This document shows positions 6,328-15,495 of a DNA stretch of 64,000 nt, in pieces. The translations under genes were made by a program, and so were the position numbers. Origin of the DNA: JAVBQJ01 sp031549115 (GTDB taxonomy: Bacteria; Verrucomicrobiota; Lentisphaeria; Victivallales; Victivallaceae); contig JAVBQJ010000019.1 in the NCBI GenBank assembly GCA_031549115.1, forward strand, positions 1 to 64,000. The letters run 5' to 3'. Below the pieces are notes generated by a model. It saw only the letters and a program-made list of their open reading frames with translations, was not told the DNA's origin and made no database searches. The stretch's first letter is position 1. Every line of letters begins with the position of its first letter.

Positions 6328-8479
6328 ACACCGTTATTGCCGCCGACGCGGCAGCATTGGTGGCGGGGTTGACGGCGCGGATCCGGTATTTGCCGGGAGG
6401 AAATTCATGTTGAAACGGCTTGTCCAGCAAGCCGAGGTAGAACCCGTCGATGTACCAATGCAGCGCTCCGGGCCGCCCGGCGCACGGCAGCCGGACGCAG
6501 CTTTCGCCCGGATTGCGGCGGTAGACGCCGGAGAGGGGGGAAAGGATTTCGGCGCTGTCTTTCGTGGCGGCCACCGGTTTGCGGCAGTCGCGGCAGAGCG
6601 CCAGGGGAATCGCCGCGACCGTCCAGCCGGAGGCCCCCCGCGGACAAGCGAAAGAACGCGCCAGACCGCTTGCCGGACACAGCTCCGACGCCGTCAAACC
6701 CTCCAGCTTCGGCTCCGGCCACGGCGGCGGCGAATGGTAGCCATAGAGGGTGGCGAAGATTTTTCCGGCGACCGGGGCGGCGGCGGAGACGCCGATCAGG
6801 TTGGCGGAGGGGGTTCCGGTTTTGTTGCCGAACCAGACTCCGACGGTGTATTCCGGGTTCCACGCGACACACCAGGCGTCGTGATTGCCGTTCGAAGTTC
6901 CGGTTTTCCACGCGACATCGAGTTCGGGAGCATTCTCCAGCGGGCGGCGCAGCATGATGCCGAGCAATGCGGCGGTACCCGGTTCCCAGAGCCGGAGCTC
7001 GCGGCCGGAGGCTCCGGATTCGATGAAACGGTACGGAAAAAAGCGCCCGTTCCGGGCGATTCCGGCATAGGCGTTGGTCAACTCCGCCAGATCGACCTCC
7101 ATTCCGCCGAGCGCAAGCGCGAGGCCGGTATAGCGTTCGTCCAGATGACGGAATCCGGCGCGGCGCAGGAATTGCAGTACCCGTTCCGGGGTCAGCCGCT
7201 GCAATATCCGGACCGCCGGGGTGTTCAGCGAATCGGCCAGCGCGGTATCGGCCCGCACCGGGCCGCGGAATTGCCCGTCGAAATTGCCCGGCCGGTAATC
7301 CGGCAGATTCAATGGAGCATCTTCAAGACGGGTCGCCGCGGTCAGCCAACCGGCTTCGACGGCTTCGCCGTAGATGAACGGCTTCAGCGTGGAACCGGGC
7401 TGGCGGGGGGCGCGGGCGGCGTTGACCATGGCGCCCGCGGCAGCGCCGTCGTAATCCAGGGTGCCGATCATCACCCGTACGGCGCCGGTGGCGTTTTCGA
7501 TGACCACGCAGGCGGCGTCGGCGACACCGGGGAGGGTGCGCTGCTGTTCGCGCAAACGGACGTCGCACTGCTTTTGCAGCCTGGCGTCCAGCGTCGTCAT
7601 GACTTGCGTTGCTTCGGGAGCTTCAGCGCGGGCGCAGTCGAAAAACTGTGGGTTGAACTCCTCCAGGCCGGCGCGCATCGTGCCGGCAAAGGGGGGAGCG
7701 AAGGAGAAGTCGCGGAAGCGCAATACGCCGTCCCGGTGAATTTTTTCCGCTTCACCCGGCTGTACCACGCCCTGGCTTTCGAGGATTTCCAGCACCAGCT
7801 TCTGGCGTTGCCGCGCCCGCTCCAGGTGTTGGTCGGGGCGCAGCGCGTTCGGCCGCTGCGGAATTCCGGCCAGCATCGCCATTTCCGCCAGATTCAGTGC
7901 GCCGACCGAAACGCCGAAATAGTATTGCGCGGCGGCTTCGACGCCGACGATTTTGCCGCCGTAGGGGAGGTGGTTCAGATACAGTTCCAGAATTTCGTCC
8001 TTGGTCAAACGGTTTTCGATGCCGCGTGCCTGGACCGTCTGCTTGAATTTATTCCAGTAGGAACGGGAGTGAAAGTCTCCCATCCGCGCCAGCTGCATCG
8101 TGACGGTGGAGCAGCCGGAAACCACCCGCCTGCTGGTCAGATTCTGCCGGAATGCCCGTCCCAGCGCCAGATAATCGATGCCGCCATGCCGGTAAAAACG
8201 CTGGTCTTCGACCGCGAGTATCACCTCAATGAACTGAGGAGGAACCGCCGCGAGCGGCACCGGGAAACGCCATTCATGGTCGTAGCCCGGAACCGCGTAA
8301 ACCAGTGTGCCGTCCCGGTCGTAAAAACGGACCGCCGCCGCCCGCGCCGCGAGTTCGCGGTCGGGACGGCCGAAACACCAGGGAGCCACACTCCAAAACA
8401 CTCCTCCGGCCAGTGCGAGCAGCAGCGCGGCAATCGCGCCGCGCCGGAGCCACCGGGTGAGTGCCGGAGGAATCTTCAT
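6323..8479 (-). CDS. pbpC: Penicillin-binding protein 1C (transglycosylase/transpeptidase)
   Basis: This is a 718-aa bifunctional peptidoglycan synthase anchored by one N-terminal membrane helix (about residues 13-34). The GT51 glycosyltransferase part has the catalytic EDQRFYRHGG near residue 90 and the TVTMQLAR / RLTKDEILELYLN series around 125-170. The transpeptidase part has STLK (nucleophile Ser, about residue 360), SLN (about 412) and KTGTSNG (about 523), all intact. A C-terminal BiPBP_C domain (about 630-718) is typical of PBP1C and separates it from PBP1A/1B. Length is normal. It starts 4 nt after the stop of the alpha-2-macroglobulin gene, the same pairing seen as yfhM-pbpC in Escherichia coli, where the two are thought to work together in wall repair and defence. 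Confidence 0.95.
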   Translation of the reverse strand: MKIPPALTRWLRRGAIAALLLALAGGVFWSVAPWCFGRPDRELAARAAAVRFYDRDGTLVYAVPGYDHEWRFPVPLAAVPPQFIEVILAVEDQRFYRHGGIDYLALGRAFRQNLTSRRVVSGCSTVTMQLARMGDFHSRSYWNKFKQTVQARGIENRLTKDEILELYLNHLPYGGKIVGVEAAAQYYFGVSVGALNLAEMAMLAGIPQRPNALRPDQHLERARQRQKLVLEILESQGVVQPGEAEKIHRDGVLRFRDFSFAPPFAGTMRAGLEEFNPQFFDCARAEAPEATQVMTTLDARLQKQCDVRLREQQRTLPGVADAACVVIENATGAVRVMIGTLDYDGAAAGAMVNAARAPRQPGSTLKPFIYGEAVEAGWLTAATRLEDAPLNLPDYRPGNFDGQFRGPVRADTALADSLNTPAVRILQRLTPERVLQFLRRAGFRHLDERYTGLALALGGMEVDLAELTNAYAGIARNGRFFPYRFIESGASGRELRLWEPGTAALLGIMLRRPLENAPELDVAWKTGTSNGNHDAWCVAWNPEYTVGVWFGNKTGTPSANLIGVSAAAPVAGKIFATLYGYHSPPPWPEPKLEGLTASELCPASGLARSFACPRGASGWTVAAIPLALCRDCRKPVAATKDSAEILSPLSGVYRRNPGESCVRLPCAGRPGALHWYIDGFYLGLLDKPFQHEFPPGKYRIRAVNPATNAAASAAITVL

Positions 8480-8483
8480 CGGG

Positions 8484-11400
8484 TTACCGGATCGTCAGCG
8501 CCTTGCCGTCAAAGACGGAGCAGGCGCGGATTTGCGGCTGGTACATCGCTTCGACCTCCACCGGCGGCAGTTGGTAGCGTCCCGGCGTGACCGCACGCAC
8601 CCGGTAGGTGAATACGGCCGGTTCCGGACCGGTGTGGTCGCCGAAGAGCAACAAGCGGTCGGCGCCCTTTTCCAAAAGCCGGACCTGCAGCGAAGAATTC
8701 TTTTCGCGCTCGTGGGCGTTGACCGGGATATAGCGGCTGGCGAGCCGTTCGTCTTCGATGGCGACGCCGCCCGGGAGCAGGTCGGTCAATACCAAACTGT
8801 CGATGACGGTTCCCGCCAGCGTCACTTCGACGGTGAGCAGTTGACCGACGGCTGCTTCCGCGATCTCATTGCCCGCTTCATCGAGATAACGGCGCGAGAC
8901 GGAAAGTCCGTTGGCCTCCGCCTTGGCCTGCGCCGGAACGCCGCCGGTGAAGATAGTGATATACAGATTACCGGCACCGGTGTTGGTCAGCGTCACCGGT
9001 GTTTCCGGTAGATCGGTACAATACGGTTCCCGGCCGGAAAACTCCCGGACGGCGCCATCGGCGAAGGCGATCTTGCCCGCCCCTTCGGCAACGCCGTAAA
9101 CCGCGCTCCAACGGCTCAAGCCCAACGCGGCCCACGCGTTTTCCTGCGTACTGAAGCGGTCGGTGTCGAGCAGCGCCGCCAGCTGTTGCGCCATGGCGTG
9201 AACCTGCGGGTGCTCCGGCGCCAGCTCCATCGTGATCCACAGCATCATGCCGAGCCGTGCCGCCGGCCGGTACCAATTGCACTCCGCCGGGCGGTTGTCG
9301 AGCCACGGCTGTTGCTGCAAGCATTGGTCGAGACGTTCCATCCCGGCCTTGGCGCGCCCCGACTTCATCAGGCCGGCGGCGGCGAGGAAATCCGCCAACG
9401 GATCGCCCTGATTGGTCGCCAGCAGCTCCTCGGCGACGCCCGCCGCCGGTTTTCCGGCCAGTGCGCAAAGATAGTTGGCATAGGCGCGCTGTACCATCGA
9501 TAAACCTTTATCGGTGGCGTTTCGGCTCAACCGGTATTCGAGCTCCCGGCGCAGATCGGCATCGACGGGGTAACCGTCGGCTGCCGCTTCCAGCAGGAAG
9601 TGCGAGACGAACAACGTCAGATCGGTCCATTCGCCGTCGCCTCCCGGCCACATGCCGAAGCTGCCGAAGCCGTTGCGCATTCCCGAAAGACGCCGGAGCG
9701 CTTCGCGGACGGTCCGGTCGCGCTGGGCGAGGAAGTGTTCCGGGATCAGCCCGTTTTTCACCAGCGCCGGAATGCCGAGAAATGGAAAGGCGGTGGCCGC
9801 AGTCTGTTCGGCACACCCGTACGGGTAGGAGTTCAGCCACTCCAGGCAACCGGTCAGGCGCGCCGCGGGCGAACCGCCCGCTTCCATTTTGCGTTTGAGG
9901 CTTCCCGGCAGCCAGTCGCCGGCCGCGACGGTCAATGTCAGGGATTTTCCCGGCGCCAGTACATGCGCTTCGGTACGGGTGCCATACGATGTCATCGGCC
10001 GCACCGTGAATCCGGCACGGTCATCCCAGTGATGGCCGTCGGCGGTCTGCAATTGCGCCACCACTCCTGCTGCTCCCGGAGCGGCTCCGGCACGGTAGCG
10101 GCGCTTGAACACCGCCTGGCCGTGTTTGGACAGTTGGATATTTTCGGCGGCGGCTTCGGCGACGGGGACGATGCCGCCGACGCTTTTCAGCTGCCACCGG
10201 GCATCCAGCGTTTCGAAGTCGTGGTTGAACACCTCCACCGTCACTTCGAATTCATCGCCGGGCGCCACCGCGGCGGGTACCGTGACCCGGATGCCGGCAG
10301 GGTGGCGCAGGGTGATTTCCCGGGCGGCGGTTCCAACGCCATTGGGACTGATCGCGGTGGCCATGAGGCGCATCGAGCCGGTATGGATGGGCCAGGTCAC
10401 CGGGACAGTCGCGCGCCCGGCGGCATCGGTTTCGACCGCCGGCAGGATCACGACGGCGCTGGCGTCGACTTCCGTGGAGGTGCCGAGCCGCCGCAGCCGC
10501 ATTCCCGCCTTGCCGTCGCCGCCGATCTGCCCGTCGGGCAGCACCCGCAACGCCGGATATAGCTGCGAATAGGTGTCAAAGAAACGCAACGTGTTTTCGC
10601 GGGCGCCGTAAAAGCGTCGGAAGGTATCCGGGACATCCCAGTTCATCAACGCCAATATGCCGGTATCCACCGCCCACAACTGTACTTTGCCCTGAACCGG
10701 GGCGCCGGCGGCATCGGCGAGGGTGACCTGAATGGTTTCACTCCGGCCGGGGCGGCTGGACGCCGGCGTGTCCAGCGCGACATTCAACCGGTGACCGGAC
10801 TGATCGACGGTCAGGCGCAGCAGTCCGAACAACCGTTGCGGCTCTTTGGCCCGCTCCGGATCGTGCAGCAGTACGGTGATGCCCGCATACCAGGTGCCGC
10901 CGGTGAATCCGGCTGGAATCAGGACCGGAATGGTGTTTTCCCCGGCTTTGCCGGAGAAGGTACGGAGACTGCCCGCCTCTGAAGTTTCCGCCGCCGTGAG
11001 CACCAGTCCGGCCGACGGCAGTGTGAATTCCACCAAAGCGATGTGGCCGGGCAAATAGGTGTCGCGATCGGTACTGAAGGTCAGCACCGATGGATTGGCC
11101 GAACGGATGCCGCCGCCGTCGCCGTACCAGTAATAAAAGTCGAGTTCCGCAGCGACGCCGGTTGCCGGATCGGTGACGCGCAGCCGGTAGGCGCCCGGGT
11201 GGTCGAAGGCGGGTTCGAAGGCGCCGCCGGAGAGACCGGCGGCGGCGATTTCGCCCTGGCCGGCCGGAATCAACTCCTCATTCCAGACCCGCTTCCAGCT
11301 CGAACCGACTTCACGGGTGACGTAATTCCAGCGCCGTTCCTGCAGCTCGTAGCGCAGCGGCGTTGCGACCGCGGCGGCTTTGCCGTCCGGTTTGACCGCG

Positions 11401-13229
11401 AGCCATTCGAAGCGGGCGTCGTCGCCGTCCCGGCGCAAGCCGAGATACCACGGGTTGGCGTGGCGGACGACATCGGCGCCGCTGCTGACGGTGCGGCCGT
11501 TGGCGCCGGTGACCGAGGCGGTGGCGCGGATCCGCAGCGGCATATTCGGCAATGGAAGGTCGGGCAATGGCGCCGGCACCGGAATGACCGCCTGGAAATC
11601 CCCTTCCGGGCCGGTCGAAGTCATCTGGCGTTCCCGCTCCGGCGCTCTCGGCTCGGTCAGCACGCCGAAGGTGTAGCCGCGGCCGGATTCTGAATTGAAA
11701 GGCTCATAGCTGTATTCGCTCATCAGTGTCACCTCCCGGTCGCGCAGCGGCTCATCGAAGTAATAGCGAACGCTTCCGGAGACTTCGATCGGGTCATTGA
11801 CGCCGCTTTCGGCCGGAGCGGCCGTGATTGCGATCTTGAACTGATCCGGCGTGAAATGCGACACCAGAAACGAGCAGGAGGTCCACGGCGGCGTTTTGGC
11901 GCCGGGGAGCCCGGCCTGCAGTTCATAATAACCGGTCTCCGCGTCGGCGGGAAGCGTGAACGCCGTCGCGGCGGTGCCGTAGGCGTCGGTGGTGACGGTG
12001 ACGCGTTGGACAACCCGGTAATCCGGATCGCGAAGTTCGATTTCGACCGGTTGCGCCGGCGGCAGCGTCAGGTCGTTTTTGTCGCGCAATTGCAGGAAGC
12101 AGTGCATGGTTTCGCCGGGGCGGAGGATGCCGCGCTCGGTATGGAGCAGCGCGCGGACCGCCTGCTCCGCCGCCGGTTCCGGGGCGCCTTCGGTGGCGAA
12201 TTTGCTCAGATCCAGCCGGCTGTCCGAATCGAAGCTGTCCAGAAAAGCGCGGTCTTCGCCATGCGAAACCACAATCAGGCGCGGTTCGTCATCGGGATCA
12301 TCGGCCAGCGAAAACTCCAGAACCGCCTGTCCCTGTTCGTCGCTGTAACCCTGGGCCAGTGTCTGATTTTTGCGGCTGACCAGCGTCAACTCCGCGTCGG
12401 CGACCGGTTTGCCGTCGGTCAGGCTCCGGATCGCGACCAGGGCCTGCGATCCGGAAAGCGCGGCTTGCACGCCCAGGTCGGTGATTACCAGCATTTGGCG
12501 GCTGTAACAGCTGCCGCTTTCGCTGGACAGAGTAAGAACGTACAACCCCGGACGGCGCTCCGGCAAAAGATCGGACAGAGGCAGTGTCCAGGCCTCGACG
12601 GCATTGCGCGCCGGTTTGACCGGGTAATTTTTTTCGGCGACCGGACGGGTTTTGCCGCCGTCGTAGCGCCACTCCGCCAGATTGTTGGCATACACGCTAT
12701 CGAGCGAAGCACGGATGGAACTGACGTTACGGATTTTCAGCGGCAGCTCCCAGAGTTTGCCGTTGAGCGGGAAAAAGGTTCCCTCGGTGGCTCCGGCGAT
12801 CAACGGATCGCGTTCGCTGGTGACGAAACTCAACTCCAGCGGTTCACGCGCGACGCCGTCGTCTCCCGGCGGCAGAATCACCTGAAGCCGGTAGAAACTC
12901 TCCGGCGTCCAGTCGGCCTCGATCGTATAATATCGCGCGTCGTACCAGACGGAACGCAGCCGGAACGGTACTTCCGGGGTGATTTTTATGCATTTCTCCA
13001 GCTGCTCGAGCGGCATTTCGGCGGATAATCTGAGCTCGACCGCATTCCGGTAGGTGATGAAATTCAAATAGGAATTGCCGGTGGGTGTGGAAACGGCGGC
13101 CGGCGTGTTGGGTACCGCGGTCGCGGCAGGCTGGCAGCGGGGCCATAGAAGCACGGCATTGGTGGCCAGCGACACTGCGAGGAGTGCGGCGCCGGCGATG
13201 GTTGCGGCGGAGGCGAATCTGATTTTCAT
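8484..13229 (-). CDS. Bacterial alpha-2-macroglobulin with intact thioester
   Basis: The 1,581-aa product is a periplasmic protease trap. In the family a bait region is cut by an invading protease and an internal Cys-Gln thioester then links covalently to it. Here the thioester motif is present as GCAEQT, near residue 1136, followed by the alpha-helical thioester domain (about 1140-1400). N-terminal macroglobulin domains (about 130-700) include GILRPGETM and the typical MG2 strand pattern, and a PGRYQLPPVEVEAMY closing segment lies at the C-terminus. An in-frame ORF start lies 58 codons upstream, but the ATG at 13229 begins a proper signal/anchor (hydrophobic residues 8-28, then RCQ). There is no ideal lipobox, so it may be an uncleaved membrane anchor. 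It heads the operon with pbpC. Confidence 0.92.
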   Translation of the reverse strand: MKIRFASAATIAGAALLAVSLATNAVLLWPRCQPAATAVPNTPAAVSTPTGNSYLNFITYRNAVELRLSAEMPLEQLEKCIKITPEVPFRLRSVWYDARYYTIEADWTPESFYRLQVILPPGDDGVAREPLELSFVTSERDPLIAGATEGTFFPLNGKLWELPLKIRNVSSIRASLDSVYANNLAEWRYDGGKTRPVAEKNYPVKPARNAVEAWTLPLSDLLPERRPGLYVLTLSSESGSCYSRQMLVITDLGVQAALSGSQALVAIRSLTDGKPVADAELTLVSRKNQTLAQGYSDEQGQAVLEFSLADDPDDEPRLIVVSHGEDRAFLDSFDSDSRLDLSKFATEGAPEPAAEQAVRALLHTERGILRPGETMHCFLQLRDKNDLTLPPAQPVEIELRDPDYRVVQRVTVTTDAYGTAATAFTLPADAETGYYELQAGLPGAKTPPWTSCSFLVSHFTPDQFKIAITAAPAESGVNDPIEVSGSVRYYFDEPLRDREVTLMSEYSYEPFNSESGRGYTFGVLTEPRAPERERQMTSTGPEGDFQAVIPVPAPLPDLPLPNMPLRIRATASVTGANGRTVSSGADVVRHANPWYLGLRRDGDDARFEWLAVKPDGKAAAVATPLRYELQERRWNYVTREVGSSWKRVWNEELIPAGQGEIAAAGLSGGAFEPAFDHPGAYRLRVTDPATGVAAELDFYYWYGDGGGIRSANPSVLTFSTDRDTYLPGHIALVEFTLPSAGLVLTAAETSEAGSLRTFSGKAGENTIPVLIPAGFTGGTWYAGITVLLHDPERAKEPQRLFGLLRLTVDQSGHRLNVALDTPASSRPGRSETIQVTLADAAGAPVQGKVQLWAVDTGILALMNWDVPDTFRRFYGARENTLRFFDTYSQLYPALRVLPDGQIGGDGKAGMRLRRLGTSTEVDASAVVILPAVETDAAGRATVPVTWPIHTGSMRLMATAISPNGVGTAAREITLRHPAGIRVTVPAAVAPGDEFEVTVEVFNHDFETLDARWQLKSVGGIVPVAEAAAENIQLSKHGQAVFKRRYRAGAAPGAAGVVAQLQTADGHHWDDRAGFTVRPMTSYGTRTEAHVLAPGKSLTLTVAAGDWLPGSLKRKMEAGGSPAARLTGCLEWLNSYPYGCAEQTAATAFPFLGIPALVKNGLIPEHFLAQRDRTVREALRRLSGMRNGFGSFGMWPGGDGEWTDLTLFVSHFLLEAAADGYPVDADLRRELEYRLSRNATDKGLSMVQRAYANYLCALAGKPAAGVAEELLATNQGDPLADFLAAAGLMKSGRAKAGMERLDQCLQQQPWLDNRPAECNWYRPAARLGMMLWITMELAPEHPQVHAMAQQLAALLDTDRFSTQENAWAALGLSRWSAVYGVAEGAGKIAFADGAVREFSGREPYCTDLPETPVTLTNTGAGNLYITIFTGGVPAQAKAEANGLSVSRRYLDEAGNEIAEAAVGQLLTVEVTLAGTVIDSLVLTDLLPGGVAIEDERLASRYIPVNAHEREKNSSLQVRLLEKGADRLLLFGDHTGPEPAVFTYRVRAVTPGRYQLPPVEVEAMYQPQIRACSVFDGKALTIR

Positions 13230-13284
13230 GACGGCATTTTTTCCATTCTGTAACGGGGTTGGAAACACATTTCCGGGGGACGTT

Positions 13285-13312
13285 AATATAGGGGCGATAT
13301 CCGGGATTGCAA
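13285..13312 (-). promoter_or_regulatory. Putative promoter of the A2M-pbpC operon
   Basis: On the minus strand TTGCAA (13312-13307) is followed after 16 bp by TATATT (13290-13285). The expected start is near 13278, giving a leader of about 50 nt before the ATG at 13229. The same two hexamers at the same spacing occur in front of nrdD at 16665-16692. Confidence 0.5.
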
Positions 13313-13630
13313 ACGGAAAAAATGAAAAAAATTGAATTTTGTTCATTGTGCTTATTGTCAATATGTTATGTCTGTTTTTCGGTGATATTTGGGATGCCGG
13401 CAAAAATGTTGAAAAAAAATCGATTCCGGTGTGGAATTTTAACGGAATGGCAGTACATTATACCCTATCGCTGAAAATCGTTAATTTTACGATGCTCCCT
13501 AATGAGCAGGATGGAGTTTGGTATATCTTTTTAAAGGGCGACTTTTTAAAGGATAGGTCCGTTCCGACTCAGGTTCTTATTTTTTACAATCTGATGAGAC
13601 CGCTTTGTCCGGCAGGGGCAAAAGCGGCCA
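13313..13630. other. AT-rich divergent intergenic region, no supported gene
   Basis: This lies between the divergent A2M and ABC-exporter genes. An ORF crosses it on the plus strand (13339-13719), but its product shows no family pattern, it has no ribosome site, and it runs through the hairpins that follow, so I do not call it. An imperfect stem pairs CCGCTTTG near 13599 with CAAAAGCGG near 13620. No confident promoter for the exporter is visible, although it should start in this region. Confidence 0.4.
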
Positions 13631-13709
13631 TACAAAAGGTCATTGCAAAAAGTATGGGGGGAGAGAAAAAACCTTTTGTATCGGAACGGGAGGTTTTTTC
13701 TCTCCCCCC
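13631..13709 (+). promoter_or_regulatory. Leader with strong hairpin and competing pairing upstream of the ABC exporter
   Basis: A perfect 18-bp inverted repeat pairs 13656-13673 (GGGGGGAGAGAAAAAACC) with 13692-13709, with an 18-nt loop. A second perfect 10-bp pairing, 13631-13640 (TACAAAAGGT) with 13671-13680, shares bases with the top of the first stem, so the full versions cannot both form. The descending arm holds a six-T run, but the region after 13709 is not U-rich. The structure ends about 48 nt before the exporter's start codon. It could be an attenuator, an RNA-stability element, or a bidirectional terminator for readthrough. No regulator-binding aptamer is recognised. Confidence 0.5.
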
Positions 13710-13756
13710 GATTTATTGAAGACGGTTGGCGTTCGAAAAAGGTCATTCGGAGGATT

Positions 13757-15487
13757 ATGACTGAGTTTAAAATCACAAATTTACTGAAGCCGTATCGGGG
13801 GTTGCTGTTTTATTCGGCGATAACGAACATTTTGTTTTCTTCGCTGGCGCTGACATTGCCGTGGATGCTCGGAATCGCCATCGACAAGGTGTTTCCGACC
13901 TCGGATTACACCACATTCTTCATCCTCTCCGGTGCGATGGTGGTGATTTACATGGTGCGGAGCATCTTCCGCTACATGGCCGGATACCTGGGCACCTATA
14001 CGGTGATGCGGATTCTGGTCGATGTCCGGCAGCGGATCTTCCGTCACCTGCAGAGTCTGTCGCTGCGTTTTTATGAAGAGTACCGCACCGGCAAACTGGT
14101 CAGCAACGTCATCAGCGACGTGTCGCTGCTGCAACAGCTGGTGGGGACCATCATCGCGATGGCCGACCAGATATTTTCAGCGTGCCTGATCACGATTCTG
14201 TTGCTGGCGATCAATCTGAAGCTCGGGCTGATCGTGCTGGCGATCGCGCCGCTGCATTTTTTGAACTTCGTCTACTTCCGCAAGATTCTTCAGCGCGACG
14301 CGTTGACGCTGCAGGAAAAAATGTCGGAGATCACCGCCAATCTGTCGGAAACCATCAACGGCATCAAGGTGGTGAAATCGTTCGGCAAGGAGCGTACCGA
14401 GTGCCGCGACTTTTTCTCCACCATGCGCCCGACCATCGACCTGGGTGTCCGGCTCAATCTGGTCAGCAATTTTTGCTGGTCGATCTGTGATATCCTCAGC
14501 GTGCTCACCTATCTCACGGTGATCGGCTTCGGGATCAGCTTCGTCCAGTACAAAGAGATGTCGATCGGCGAATTCGTCGCCTTTTACAGTTACGTCGGCG
14601 GTCTTCTGGGACCCGTGAGCGCCTTTGCCACCTATGCGAGCACCATTTCGCAGGGGCTGGCGGGGACGCAGCGCATCGTCAAACTGCTGAAGGTGATTCC
14701 GGAAATCCGCGACGTGCCGCGTCCGATCAAGGCCGGCCGGCTGAAGGGCGACATCGTCTTCGACGACGTGTCGTTCAGCTATGTCGACACCCCGGTGATC
14801 AAGCACCTGAATCTGAAGATCGCGCCGGGGCAGAAGGTGGCTCTGGTCGGCCCCTCCGGCTGCGGCAAATCGACCATCAGCAATCTGTTGCTGCGCTTCT
14901 ACGACGTCAGCTCCGGGCGTTTGACCATCGACGGTGTCGACATCCGCAAATACGCGATGGACAGCTACCGCAACAACGTCGGCGTGGTGCTGCAGGAGCC
15001 GTTTCTGTTCAGCGGTTCCATCCGGGACAATATTTCGTATGCGCACCGGGAGGCGACCAAAGAGGAGGTCGAACACGCCGCGCGGATGGCCAATGTCGAA
15101 GAGTTCGTCAACAACCTGGAGCGCGGTTATGAAACCGTGATCGGCGAAAACGGCGCCAGCCTGTCCGGCGGTCAGAAGCAGCGGATCGCGATCGCCCGGG
15201 CGATTCTGAAAAATCCGGCGATTCTGATTCTCGACGAAGCCACCAGTGCGCTGGATACGGTTTCGGAGTATCTGGTGCAGAAGGCGCTGGACAATCTGAT
15301 GGCCGATCGCACCACCATCATCATCGCCCACCGGCTGTCGACGATCAAAAACGCCGATACCATCGTGGTGCTTCGCGCCGGCGAAGTCAAGCAGATGGGG
15401 GCGCATGACGACTTAATGGAGCAGGAGGGCATTTACCGCGAAATGTACACCACGCAGCAGAAAACCATGACGCAGCCGGAGGCCTGA
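13757..15487 (+). CDS. ABC exporter, fused permease-ATPase (MsbA/LmrA type)
   Basis: This 576-aa half-transporter has an N-terminal membrane domain (six helices, about residues 15-300) and a C-terminal ATPase. The Walker A GPSGCGKST lies near residue 365, the signature LSGGQKQRIAIARA near 469, Walker B ILILDEATSALD right after it, and the switch His in IIAHRLSTI near 520. The longer reading frame starting at 13643 runs through the leader hairpin; the ATG at 13757 has GGAGG four bases upstream and starts a natural N-terminus, so I use it. No C39 peptidase domain is present. It is followed after 8 nt by an HlyD-family adaptor, which argues for an exporter coupled to a periplasmic conduit. No outer-membrane TolC partner or obvious cargo lies nearby. 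The substrate is unknown; lipid, peptide or drug are all possible. Confidence 0.88.
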   Translation: MTEFKITNLLKPYRGLLFYSAITNILFSSLALTLPWMLGIAIDKVFPTSDYTTFFILSGAMVVIYMVRSIFRYMAGYLGTYTVMRILVDVRQRIFRHLQSLSLRFYEEYRTGKLVSNVISDVSLLQQLVGTIIAMADQIFSACLITILLLAINLKLGLIVLAIAPLHFLNFVYFRKILQRDALTLQEKMSEITANLSETINGIKVVKSFGKERTECRDFFSTMRPTIDLGVRLNLVSNFCWSICDILSVLTYLTVIGFGISFVQYKEMSIGEFVAFYSYVGGLLGPVSAFATYASTISQGLAGTQRIVKLLKVIPEIRDVPRPIKAGRLKGDIVFDDVSFSYVDTPVIKHLNLKIAPGQKVALVGPSGCGKSTISNLLLRFYDVSSGRLTIDGVDIRKYAMDSYRNNVGVVLQEPFLFSGSIRDNISYAHREATKEEVEHAARMANVEEFVNNLERGYETVIGENGASLSGGQKQRIAIARAILKNPAILILDEATSALDTVSEYLVQKALDNLMADRTTIIIAHRLSTIKNADTIVVLRAGEVKQMGAHDDLMEQEGIYREMYTTQQKTMTQPEA

Positions 15488-15495
15488 CGAAGATT

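Noticed and set aside
6407..8590. A 727-aa plus-strand ORF opposite pbpC
   Set aside because: Antisense shadow of a fully conserved PBP1C, with no family pattern of its own.
13339..13719. A 126-aa plus-strand ORF upstream of the ABC exporter
   Set aside because: No ribosome site, no family, and it runs through the perfect hairpin arms, which constrain its sequence.
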